A stretch of 64,000 bases of DNA from Tomocerus qinae (Eukaryota; Arthropoda; Collembola; Entomobryomorpha; Tomoceridae): positions 62,558,001 to 62,622,000 of the forward strand of contig CM034546.1 in NCBI GenBank assembly GCA_020055645.1, read 5' to 3'. Both the position numbers and the translations under genes were made by a program. Positions 12,290 to 22,870 of the stretch are shown one piece after another. The notes under the pieces were generated by a model. It was not told the origin of the DNA, searched no databases, and saw nothing but the letters and a program-made list of their open reading frames with translations. Position 1 is the stretch's first letter. Each line of letters begins with the position of its first letter.

Positions 12290-12476
12290 TACCATTTCAA
12301 ATTCAAGTAAGTTGGCTCTACTATTTTGGCATTACGGCATATCAACTTTATTTTAGGATCTCGATAGCGCAGCGGTACATATTTTTTAAAGCAATTAGGC
12401 CTCTCTACTGGTTGCTGCTATTGCAGATGTACTTTTTATCATCTTATTTCATTTTGAAAATCTTAAATTAGCCACA
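12290..12476 (+). mobile_element. Insertion with a tRNA-like A-box (possible SINE)
   Basis: This stretch is absent from the matching point of unit B (about 16742). It holds GATAGCGCAGCGGTACA (about 12363), resembling a tRNA A-box, but no convincing B-box. A tRNA-derived SINE is possible; no tail or target duplication is certain. Confidence 0.3.
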
Positions 12477-12477
12477 A

Positions 12478-12806
12478 AAAATACAAAAGTGTTTTTGAGG
12501 ATCGTTTCTGGAACTAATGAATATTCAATATGGAACAAATGAATCAATAATTGGTTGAATATTTTCAACAAATTCATTTACGTTTGTAACTTGTGAGGTT
12601 TCTAATCCTGAAGTCATTGGGTCTCAACTTTTTCCAATTTTCCATGTAGGCGTCTGATATGATTTCTGAGATTGTACAGTTCATTAAATCCCCTTCCACA
12701 AGTAGGAAAGTGATGAGTCTTGTCAGAATGTGTTTTTAAATGTCTGTAAAAACTCTTACTGCTGCTCACAATATTTCCGCACAGATGACAAGTATAAGAA
12801 AGTACT
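12478..12806 (-). pseudogene. Truncated 3' end of C2H2 zinc-finger gene
   Basis: This is a copy of the last coding part and 3' flank of the zinc-finger gene at 16807-19367 (matching 16745-17066), left behind at the duplication junction. It lacks all 5' exons. The first cysteine of the last finger is changed to phenylalanine (HDCP to HHFP), and extra bases after HGK shift the frame to an early TGA. It cannot make a functional protein. Confidence 0.85.
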
Positions 12807-12937
12807 TATTAATTAAAATATACGATATTGTATCCCTTATATCAAGTTTTCAAGTTAAATGCCCATTGATTTACAAATTAAAATAACTTTAATAATGCCC
12901 CACCTTAGGATAGGACATTTTTAGTCTGGCCGACATC

Positions 12938-15383
12938 TTATTTGTGGCGGGAAGCAACAAAAATCTTTTGATTGTTTAAACGAAAGTATTTTCGTTGTAA
13001 GTTTCGAAAAATTGTGTTTAGGTTAGAACAATATAACATAGAAATCAAGGCAATAATTAAATTAAGTAAAACACGTTTAAATTCCCAAACAAATGACAAA
13101 AAGCTCAACATTAGGAAACCCAAATAAATAGCAAAAATTGTAAAAATATTTGAATTATTAAAGTTCAATGGGCGCGGCTGGTCTTTATCGAGACAATGTC
13201 GACATTGCGTGAAATTAAAATGGTTAAAGACATCCATCCATTTCGCGTAGATCCCAGATTGGGACAAAATAAAAAGATTTCCTTTAATGTATTCCCGAAG
13301 AATAGCAAACTTGCTGTCGACTGACATTCCAAAAGTTAGAGTATTGTTATCTGGAACTCCAATGTACAATTTTCGGTCAGGCTTGATGCCAACATTCCAA
13401 TGAGAATCGTTTAAAAATCGATGAATTTGGCTTTGTCTATCCACAAACACTTCTTTGTTGCATTGGGAGATCCAATGTTGAAAAGACAATTTCGGGGAAA
13501 TCGGTTGGAAGCGGACCTTTTTGTTAATTGCATTCAATTTTTGACCAAAATTAGGGTAATATTTGGAATCCGTAGATAAAATAAAATGGTCATCACCGCC
13601 AGGTCGATTAGAGTAATCTAATGCTGACTTCACAGTTTCGATTGGTACATCTTCAAATGTGGTAGAAGTGCTAATAGCATTACATTTACCACCATGTTCA
13701 CGCCTTTCTGTTTTACTGCTGTTTATTTCCTTCAAATATAAATAACAGTTGTAATGAAACATTATCCATTTTTGTATATTTGTTGGAATTAGCCATGGTG
13801 CGTATGGCGATTCTCCTTGAAGTGAACTGACAACTAAAATATCGTCTAAAGTTGCAATTTCTGCAAAAGACTCGATTTGTTTGACAGCTCTGGGTTCAGT
13901 TAAATCCGTGATGACGATTCCTGCATAGCCGTAGGTCAGAACGATGAACATCAGTAGATATGGACCCAGAACTATTTTGAACCAGAAATTTTTCGCCATC
14001 TTTTTGGGGTATCCGCAATTGTTAAAGACCACATAGGCACAGCATGTGAAGATGAATTGATGGATTTCGTTGTGCTTCAAATATAAAGTCAGTTGGAAGA
14101 ATAAAGTGACAAGGAATATTGTAAACATAATCCCAATCCAAGCTGAGAGTTGAAATGGACGGATGTAGCCGTAGAACGACAGACTCTCGTCCTCCAGAAC
14201 TACACAAGATATAAAGTTGTAATTGTCTGAGCCAGCTGCAATTATGTTGTCCGAAGCAAAAAAGTATTTACGTTCCATTGAATGTTCGTATGTTACATCC
14301 AATAGCGTCATTCTATTCAATATGCTTTTGCACTTTTGACGTGTACCAATCGTTATATTGGGATAACTGGAGAAGACAATCGAAGATAAAATTACGACCA
14401 CATCAATCTCGTTTTTTCGGAAAGCTGATAAAAATGATTCATTTTTTAAAGTAGGCCCACAATAATGGGATTTCAAAGCCGGGTAACGATCAACATATGC
14501 ATACATTTTTTCTTTTAGAAAATTACTCTTCAACGCAACATCTGCTCGCAAGTTTTCTATCAAGGTTTTTTCCCTCGGATGTAGCATTGTATAAGAAGAC
14601 CAAACTGTCAATAAATTCATTTGATATTTCGGTCTTTTCTTTCATCATTCTATATTGACATTTCCCACAAACAAAGAATATTCTGTCGTCTTCTTTTATC
14701 AATGATTGCACGAAATAGTGTCCTTCAAATCCCGTAAATAGCTTTTGAATATCATTTAAAAATTTCGATTGGTTCGTCACACAACCAAAAATTTCATTTC
14801 GAACGAGAAAATAAACACTTGTGTAATCTTGGAAATTAAAATTTATGATAGTTTCGTAGCAGAAAGACTCTAATGAAAGATAAGGTTTTTTACCCTCACT
14901 TTCTTCGTTAAACGTGAATTGAAGTCCTACATATTGAGTTATATATTTTGCCAATGCCAGGTCAATCACGTTACGTGGATTGAAATCCACAGAAAAATGC
15001 ACGATACATTTGAATCGATTATTCAAATAATATGGCGAATCTTGTTCACGTTTTTCATATGAACAATTATTATAAGATTTAACTACTTTTTGATACATTT
15101 GAGGTTCCCTTTTCTGTTGTGTCATATTAGGATATTCCTTAGCCAAAATCCTTTTCATCGAATCCACATTCGTCAGAGAATACGGAGTTTTTATTAGGAA
15201 TAGCTCCTCCAATATTTCCGTAGTTTGGGTGGAGTACATTCCGTAATATATTATGTTGATGTAACAATATTTCTCCAATGAAAACAAAATTTCTAACTTT
15301 GCAGTCGAAACGAAACCCAACGTACAAGAAATAACAAAAAGAAAAACCAATCTATTTTGTCCTCTCCACATGATCATTGTCAA
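12938..15383 (-). pseudogene. Ionotropic receptor paralogue with 11-bp deletion
   Basis: Second copy of the IR gene at 7252-9717, conserved along the whole length. Two overlapping frames cover it: 15383-14523 (signal peptide, N-terminal region) and 14620-12938 (rest of S1, TM1, pore, TM2, S2, TM3). Against the intact copy, 11 bp are missing at about 14550 (the intact gene encodes FLRMMR where this copy jumps from DRKL to RADVAL), which throws the frame off. The rest is open, so the lesion is recent; translation could at best yield a 286-aa secreted N-terminal fragment. Confidence 0.85.
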
Positions 15384-16244
15384 CTATATTTTTGAAATAT
15401 TTTTATCACTAATTTTGTTTTATGAACAATGACATTCTATTTCTTTTTCTCTTGAGTAGCACAATTTTTAATCAGTATCAACCTTGTAAACAGCATACTA
15501 AAAACTAACCTGTACATTTTTCCAATTTTCATTACATAATATTATCTTTCCCAATTTCTGTCGTTGTTATGTGACCTTATTATTAGACTAAAACATTAGT
15601 TTTTATGTTATGTGCTCCGAATTTCCTCAATGCTCTTGGACTCGAGAAAATTGTATAAGTCAGTTCTAATATTTAGAGAAACTAATGCCACTTCCTATTA
15701 AGTCATTTTTTCAATTAAATGATTCCTCTTTCCGAGTTTAACATTTTTATTTTCCAAACTTTTAGCTTTATTGTTAAGCATTTCTGATTTTTATCCGAGT
15801 AAGACTGAATGATAATTTAATCCCAATATTGAGAGAAACTAAGTTTGTATTTTTTCAATTCAATTCAAATAATATTTTCAACTAAAAACGCCCTCATTTT
15901 TTATAACACAGTGAAATAAAAGTTATAAACTTAAAAACGTTATGTTAAATAAGAGTTATGTTATTATATATATATTGTTTAAAAGTTTGATAAATAAACT
16001 GACTTCAACATCATATAATTTAACAAAAATGAATGTACTCGGTGTTAAAACGTCTCGAAATAATAAATTGCATCAGCCAAGAAATAAGCAGGACGCATAT
16101 GAATTATATGTTTCCACATTCTGTTTCATGACAACTCCGCTCAAGAACCCTAAATTATTTAAACCCAACAGAAATCGATAACCTTCACTTCATTTGCTAT
16201 TTTAGTTTTACTAGTCACTTTTAAGGTATACCGACTTAAGTATT
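15384..16244. other. Flank of unit B
   Basis: AT-rich sequence matching 9718-10508 with small indels. It includes the upstream region of the broken IR. No gene is supported. Confidence 0.5.
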
Positions 16245-16616
16245 TCAACCAAAGAAGTTAAAGTAGAGTGTTGCCGTATATAATGTTAGCATGGCCAAAC
16301 TTTTTTCTAGTTTAGATTTGACTTCTCTTTTAACTGACTCTTTATAGCGAATTGAAAAAATCTGTACTCTCTGAGCCAAAACTAGATGCCAAAGTTGAGT
16401 TTCAAGGAACGAAAGTTCGGCGTCTTTTATTTTTATGCGACGTATAGTTTGCATGGCTTTAAAGTTCCAAGTATTAAATCCAATAATCTCAAGGAAATCG
16501 CTGACTTTAGAATCTAAAGCAATTAAAGCATTGAGCAACATTTTAAGCAATATTGAATTTTTTTTTACATTTCTGTATTCTACGCTTGGGTATCTTTCAA
16601 TGTTAAACTCCAGCAA
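16245..16616 (-). CDS. Hypothetical reading frame, 123 codons, unrecognised
   Basis: An open frame without an ATG at its edge (first codon TTG), ending in TTTGGTTGA. Residues are rich in Leu, Lys and Arg with helical periodicity (SFLETQLWHLVLAQRV). The frame is partly kept in the duplicate (10509-10754 plus about 11060-11260), where an insertion breaks it. It could be one exon of a decayed receptor or other gene; no domain is recognised and no splice partners were found. Confidence 0.25.
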   Translation of the reverse strand: MLEFNIERYPSVEYRNVKKNSILLKMLLNALIALDSKVSDFLEIIGFNTWNFKAMQTIRRIKIKDAELSFLETQLWHLVLAQRVQIFSIRYKESVKREVKSKLEKSLAMLTLYTATLYFNFFG

Positions 16617-16806
16617 AATGAATGTACTCTACTAAATCTAGTAATGATTATATATAGTTTTATGGTAAATTTATTGGGTTATCTATAAGACGTTCATTAT
16701 AATAGTGAAATTTTGTCACATTTCGCAAATATGCATATTAATAAAAAATACAAAAATGTTTTTGAGGATCGTTTCTGGAACTAATGAATATTCAATAAGG
16801 AACAAA

Positions 16807-19367
16807 TTAATCAATAATTGGTTGAATATTTTCAATAAATTCATTTACGTTTGTTACTTGTGAGGTTTCTAATCCTGATGTCATTGGGTCTTTACTTTTT
16901 CCATGTAAGCGTCTGATATGATTTCTGAGATTGTACAGTTCATTAAATCCCCTTCCACAAGTAGGACAGTCGTGAGTCTTGTCAGAATGTGTTTTTAAAT
17001 GTCTGTAAAAACTCTTACTGCTGCTCACAATCTTTCCGCACAGATGACAGGTATAAGAAAGTACTTTCAGGTGCACAACCTTTACATGTTCGTTCAAAAG
17101 ATGTTTCTTAGTGAAACTTTTTTCACATTGGTCACATGGAAAACATCCAGGTACATATTTGCTGATTCGTTTTTTCCTATTTTTAACAAACCCATGGGCA
17201 CGTACACGATGGCGTTGTACACTTGTTATGCTCTTATATGAATTTCCACACCATTCACAAATATAAGGTGGCCCCATTCTGCCACCAGGAATTATTTTTT
17301 CGTTGTGCACCTTTTTTAGGTGATGGTTTAGCTCCTTTTGGCAAGTAAATGTATTTAATTGACAATGATTGCAGCTGAATGGAGATCTTAACCCATGCAC
17401 GGTTATCTTATGGGAAAGTAGATCAGAAATAATCGAGAATTTCATGTCACAGGAGTCACAGTGTTTTTTATTTCGTTCGTTGTGCAGGGCCATGTGGGAT
17501 TCAAGGACTTTTTCGTTTTTGTAGAATCGATGACAAACATTGCATTGCACATTGGTTTCTATCTTGTGGTGACCTTTGTGGTTATATAAAGTTTTCCTTC
17601 TACCAAAAGAGGCAGGACAAAAATGGCAGCGGTAAGGGTTTTCTCCTAGATGTTCCTTCTTCATGTGCTCCAACAATTTGTTAGGGCCTCTGAACATTTG
17701 GCCACACAGCTCGCATTTATGATCCTGTTTTCCTTCTTGATGTGTTTCCAAATGTTTCTGATGGTCAATATAACTTTCACTGACAACTCCACAAATGGAA
17801 CACAGATTATTGTGTCTCCTGATTTTAGTTTTCTTTTTCATTTTCACTGAATTCGACATCTTCGACCATTTACATTTGCCAGACTCCCAGTTTAAATCTT
17901 CTCTAATGCGATCGCGGTCTATTTTCTCATTATTTTCTCTGGATATCCAAATATTTCATTTTACAACAATGTTTATTACTATTTTAAGTGTTTGTTTTTA
18001 AGTATCTTTTTGTACATTAAAATGTTAAAATAAAGCATACCGGAACGTCTCATTCTTTATTAATAGATCTTCCTGAAAATTTTCCCCATCCATAGAAGCA
18101 GGAGTATTCGTTGTGGCCTTTCGCTTTCTCCTCTGGGTAGTTAATATCGGATGAATTACGTTTCCTTTTGAGTCAAACTGCAATCCTAAAAATGAAGAAA
18201 TAATTTAAATTAATTTTAGATTGCTTAAAATACTTTATTTTAACGATACAGAGGTGGGGAAAATATATCAATTATTTATTTGATTAGCTATTTTAAAATA
18301 AAGAAATTATTCTCTGCTGAGGCAGCGGGATCTCGTTGCCTCAATTGCCCCCGTTGCCCCTGTTGTCTCCGTTGCCCCCTCCCCCGTTGCCCTTAGTTTA
18401 GCCACTTAACCTTTCACTTTAATAGATTGTCCCCGTTGCCTTCGGTCACTATTTTTGCCTCTTTTTTGACCTAACCTAATAAAACATAAACTGTTTTATT
18501 GCTAAAGCCTAACAAGCAAGTAATACGCTTATTTTTAATTAGCTTAGGTCAAAAAAGAGGCAGAAATAGTAACGGGAAGCAAATGACAAAGATAATAGGT
18601 TAAGGGGCTGAACTAGGGGCAACGTGGGAGGGGGCAACGGAGGCAACAGGGGCAACGGAGGCAATTGAGGCAACGAGATCCCGCTGCCTAAATCTAGCCC
18701 TTATTGTATTTAAAGACTTACTTTCCAAAGAAACTTTAAGATCCCTATTTGCTGGTTTTTTTCTAATTGCAACTGGGACGGTATGCGTATAAAAACCTGA
18801 GAATTTGGTTTCGTCATTGGAATTTGCAGAGGATGGGAAGTTGTCTTCTAGATATTGGTCATGTGATAGTAGATGATTGTCAAAATCATCTAAAATCTCG
18901 GTTTTAAAAGTTTCATCAATTATTTGTGACTTGCAGATTGTACTTTCGCTTCTCAGTAATTCCGAAGTAGACTGCGTTATTTTATTATAATCAGACTGTG
19001 ACTGCTCGCCAATAATAATTGAAAAGTCTTTCGCTGGTTGATCTTTTTCTGTTTCATCGAAATATTCGTTTTGCGAAGAACGTAATCTTAGTTCTGAAAT
19101 TTTTTGGGAAAACGTTTCGATGAATGTGTCTAGTTCTTGTTTCACTTGAACGAACCTTTTATGAATAAAAAATAGTTTCTGTGAGGATTTAATGCAGTGT
19201 AAACAAAATGTTGGCTCATCTACTGTCAAGAAAGTCAACGGAAATATATTTTTCTTTTCACCTAACAATCTCTTGCAACATTCCACTATTCTGCAATTTC
19301 CCTCGGTATCATCTTTAAAACTAGGGGTGAAAGACTGAAAACACAAATTACAGGAAAAACTCGACAT
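16807..19367 (-). CDS. ZAD-like C2H2 zinc-finger protein (three exons, 640 aa)
   Basis: Exons 19367-18722, 18185-18041 and 17938-16807 join exactly in phase (1, then 2) through donors gtaagt and gtatgc, giving 640 aa. The N-terminus has paired cysteines (CNLC near residue 6, CLHC near 56) followed by a helix, resembling the zinc-finger-associated (ZAD) dimerisation domain. A low-complexity acidic linker and a basic patch (TTQRRKRKA, possible nuclear signal) lead to about ten C2H2 fingers in exon 3. It is probably a nuclear DNA-binding regulator. The open frame beyond 18722 to 18600 is intron sequence inside a MITE and not coding. The 3' end was duplicated to 12478-12806. Confidence 0.9.
18320..18689. 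mobile_element. Palindromic MITE in zinc-finger intron 1
   Basis: Ends AGGCAGCGGGATCTCGTTGC and its reverse complement at 18670-18689. Long arms rich in GTTGCCCC/GGGGCAAC motifs surround an AT-rich centre. No clear target duplication or coding capacity was found. It lies wholly within the intron between 18186 and 18721. Confidence 0.8.
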
Positions 19368-20620
19368 TTTTTGTAGCTGACTTTATTATGATATGATTAC
19401 ATATTATATGTCTATGAAAGTTCAAAATTATTTAGTTTTTCATAGAAAGCTTTTAAATATTTTAAAATACTAGACAGTTGAATAAAATTATAACTCCCGG
19501 GAACAAGGAACAGGCAATACACGCATCGAATAGCCTTATGCATTACAGAATATCAGGTGAACACTACCTTTAGCTGACGGCCGCATAATGAAGACATCCG
19601 AAATACCTGACACACCCGATATACCAGACATCCCGAGACCCTCGACAAACGTTTTCGAATAGTTTCAAATAGTTTCGAATATTTTTGAATATTTTCCAAC
19701 CTTTTTGAATAGTGTAGAATATTTGATAGTATTTTCGAATTTTTAGAACAGTTTCAACAGTTTATAATATTTTAGAATATTTTCAAACTTTTTTGTATAG
19801 TTTTGAATGTTATATGATATTTTTGAATTTTTACAACAGTTTATAATATTTTAAAATTTTTCGAACTTTTTCGAATAGCTAAAAATATTTTCGAGCTTTT
19901 TCGAATAGGTTGAAATATTTTCAAACTTTTTCGAATAGTTTACAATCTTTTATCTCACATCCTATCACTCAACATGGATCACAATAAATTTTACAAATTT
20001 TACGTCTGAAAATTTTGAAACTTTTTAATTAATGCAATCGTTCTGTTACTACCAGGTGCTTAGGACGGGTAACTTTACTAGTTAAAATGGTAATTATTAT
20101 TGAGTCAATCAGAAATTGAAGTATATCCTGGCGTTGAAGTATTTATGTCCATAAACCAAGTATTTTATCATACTATATGGTACAGAATTATATACATTTA
20201 GATTGGACATAACATTATAATAAACCAATGTAAAAAGAAACATAATGGCAGAGAAGTCTAGAGTTGAACTCACGTCACTCTTGACCTCTGCCTCTGATTA
20301 ACATTGATTTACTTAGAAATGCCACACGTGGATGATTTTTTCATAACGTTACTTCATTACGTAACGTCCAGTCAAAATAAGTCTCTTCTGATATCGTTTT
20401 TTGTAACAGATATCACAATGTTACGTATTGTGTTGATTGAAGTGGTATTTAGATAGTTCATTTCGGTGACAGAAAAAATACACATGTCTGATGTATTTGT
20501 ATGTTTATTTCATTATGATATTTGATAAGTGATAACATTTTAATAATGTCGATATTGATTTTTGATGTAAGAACATTAACAAACGCTCGATTTAATTTTT
20601 AAATTAAAATGCCGAACTAA
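19368..20620. other. Intergenic with degenerate simple repeats
   Basis: From about 19650 to 19960 the sequence repeats variants of TTTTCGAATAGTTT and AATATTTT with no fixed period. The remainder (19970-20620) is AT-rich and shows no gene. Confidence 0.5.
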
Positions 20621-20785
20621 CTAGGCCGTATTGAGGGGGGGCATTGGGGGCAAATGCCTCCCACAAAATCCTAGTAAAAGGGAAATTTTTTCTCAAAATA
20701 CCAAAACATTTCACGCTTCGCGCCTAATATATATAGTCCTATATATCATTGCCCCCTCCGAAATTGACTTCTAAATACGGTACTG
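20621..20785 (+). mobile_element. hAT-type MITE (GGGGGGCAT family), decayed
   Basis: Left end CTAGGCCGTATTGAGGGGGG and right end CTAAATACGGTACTG mirror the MITE at 22690-22862. The flanks CGAACTAA and CTAACTTA agree at six of eight positions, consistent with an old 8-bp target duplication. Confidence 0.65.
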
Positions 20786-20991
20786 CTAACTTATATATGC
20801 CCACCAACTATATAGTACTACATTAATTTTTTCACACTTTTTTAATACAATAAGATAAAATGCTCTTTAGAAAAATATAATTACGGTAGCTTCGTCTGGG
20901 GACCGACATTAAAGTTATGTTTTTCCTCAAAAGATTGATTAGATAATAAGCAGTCATGACATTCGTCAATTATTATAGCAGACTTGGGTCA

Positions 20992-20999
20992 TATATAAA
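20992..20999 (+). promoter_or_regulatory. TATA box of secreted-protein gene 1
   Basis: TATATAAATAC lies 154 bp before the ATG at 21146. The same core precedes the duplicate gene (24709), 169 bp before its ATG. Confidence 0.6.
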
Positions 21000-21145
21000 T
21001 ACTCCGGCCTCCAGCCTAGCAAAATATATCAGAAAAACTATTACAACAAATAGTAAGACTACAGACTTGGTAATATTTATTCTCCTAAAAAGTCCTGACC
21101 AAATTTTTAAATAATATTTTAAAACAGACATTATATTGTCCAAAC

Positions 21146-22292
21146 ATGATTTCTAAAAAGGGTAAGGTGTTTATTTTGTACATAAATTTTTTGAAACCCA
21201 ATAAGTTCCTCGAGTAATTTCCAATATTTTTATTTACTACGTTACCAATTACCAAATTTATCTGAATTACCTAGGGAAATTGACTATTTTGCTCGTTTTT
21301 TAGTTTGTTTGCTGTTTGTGATATTGTTAACTTGTGATTTAATCGCTGCATTTGAAGATAATGATGCCGCTTCCCGTAATTCATCTATTATTGTTGAACC
21401 ATCTTCACATTCTAATGAAATTGACTCACCACTAATACATGTAAGATACTATACTTTGTAAGCACATTCTTAGGTTTTGAATCCATATAGAGATATTTAT
21501 ATATTCGGCAAGAATTATAGAAAAAATAAATGACGTCGCTTCCAATGAATTTGAAAACACTTTTTATGGCAGCTGAAGATAAATTAAAAACGTCAAACAA
21601 AATTAACTCAAAAAAATACAAACTAAGTCCACAATAAATTACAAGGTTACACGACTGATGAATAATACTAATTTATCAAATGATTAGTAATTTTAGATTA
21701 GTTAACATTTAATGTAATTAATTTATCTGTTGTAAAACTGTCTGAAAACTCTTTGCTTAGTGCACTATGCACTTTGGTAATGCTGCGTTCAGTTTAACTG
21801 CACGAAATGTCTTTTGAGAACGCGACGTCGACTCATTTGAATATTGAATTCTCTCCTAGTCATAATAAATCAATTTTCAAATAAAGATGTGTCAATAAAA
21901 TACAAAATTTTTGTATCTTTGTTTAGATTTCTTCGGGATATTATAAGGAAGGAGATATTCAGCCCCGCCGTAGTTATATGTCTGTTCGCATAATATCAAG
22001 CGGTGGGCGAATGTGTGTCGAATGCTGGTCAGGAGACCATGACAAAGACAGAAGTGGATGTTCTACAGGTCCAACAGACATCCGAGTTTTATCTTGGGAT
22101 TTTACTTCTGGCCTGTCCACGAAGTTTTGGTGTTCAGCAATATGGGGAAGCAAATATATATCTAGGTTTTCTGTTTTTGGTGATGGAGTTCCCAAAAAGA
22201 GTTCTGAATGGAAAGTAGATCACCAAGGAAAAAGAAGAACGCATGAAGATGGTAATGTCGTCGAGGATTATTTTAGGTCTTGGTCTGAATAA
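21146..22292 (+). CDS. Small secreted protein, unrecognised family, copy 1 (172 aa)
   Basis: Three exons: 21146-21161, 21304-21440 and 21927-22292, phases 1 and 0, donors gtaagg and gtaaga. The product starts with a signal peptide (MISKKVCLLFVILLTCDLIA), then a variable linker rich in Ser, Asn and acidic residues, then a conserved domain of about 105 aa with CVEC, WSGDHDKDRSGCSTG, LSWDF, KFWC, FGDGVPKKSSEW and a basic GKRRTHE segment. Four cysteines in the domain could form two disulfides. It is presumably secreted; function unknown. Its tandem partner at 24878-27563 has the same exon plan and very similar third exon. The AATAAA at 22398 is a fitting 3' signal. Confidence 0.8.
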
Positions 22293-22397
22293 ATTCCTAA
22301 ATATAGTTTTACATATATTTGGCAAAGAAGCAAACTTATTTATTGAGTATTACAATGCTCATCATAATAGGAATGTTTTAGATTCATTTGCATAAAT

Positions 22398-22403
22398 AAT
22401 AAA
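22398..22403 (+). terminator. Polyadenylation signal AATAAA
   Basis: AATAAA about 105 bp after the stop of secreted-protein gene 1. Confidence 0.5.
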
Positions 22404-22689
22404 AGCACATTGTTATGCATAACTGTATCACATCTAGTAACTTGTTTATATTGTATTTTCCTTTTATTAAATAATTGGATTGGATGTTATCGTTATCATT
22501 CAGTACACTCTTTTGGTTATTTGGGTTTTATAATTATACTAGTGAACCCAGCTAAGGGGCAAATCTAGCACTCAAAAGAAATTCAGCAGGCCACCCATCA
22601 CAGTAATAAAAACATCCCATTAGGTTATTATGTTAATTTTGTAAATACAAATTATATTTTAATTGATATACTTTTATTTTCTACAGTGG

Positions 22690-22862
22690 CAAGACTGTAT
22701 TGAGGGGGGCATAGGGAGCAGCCCCCCAAAATCCAAGAATAGGGAAAATGTTTTCTCAAAATACCAAAATATTTCCCTATAGGCTATTTTTGACTCATTT
22801 TAAACAAAAGAAGTGTATGACATCATTGCCCCCTCCAAAATCGACTTCTAAGTACGGTGCTG
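22690..22862 (+). mobile_element. hAT-type MITE (173 bp)
   Basis: A perfect 8-bp duplication TACAGTGG (22682-22689 and 22863-22870) flanks CAAGACTGTATTGAGGGGGG...CTAAGTACGGTGCTG. It is the same subfamily as 20621-20785. Confidence 0.9.
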
Positions 22863-22870
22863 TACAGTGG

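Larger units (their letters stand above)
6389..12807. repeat. Tandem segmental duplication, unit A
   Basis: Unit A runs from GTACTT at 6389 to GTACTT at 12807 and contains an IR gene, decayed flanking sequence and a truncated zinc-finger 3' end. Unit B (12802-17066) repeats the same order. Unit A is about 2.2 kb longer, largely from later insertions: a hAT MITE (6497-7232), a 0.9-kb satellite-bearing element (11291-12194), a piece at about 10733-11060 and a SINE-like piece (about 12290-12476). Confidence 0.85.
12802..17066. repeat. Tandem segmental duplication, unit B
   Basis: Direct duplicate of unit A. Its left edge joins zinc-finger coding sequence (...AAAGTACTT) directly to IR 3' flank (GTACTTATTAATT), and its right edge is the matching point inside the intact zinc-finger gene (17061-17066). 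The six shared bases GTACTT at all three breakpoints indicate a microhomology-mediated tandem duplication. Confidence 0.85.

Noticed and set aside
18600..18721. C-terminal extension of the zinc-finger first exon (repeats of VASVAPVA)
   Set aside because: A strong GTAAGT donor ends the exon at 18722, the spliced frame continues perfectly, and this part lies in a palindromic MITE.
21974..22325. Other-frame ORFs over secreted gene exon 3 on both strands (also at 27251-27538)
   Set aside because: They are shadows of the conserved coding frame; the plus-strand frame with signal-peptide exons explains the region.
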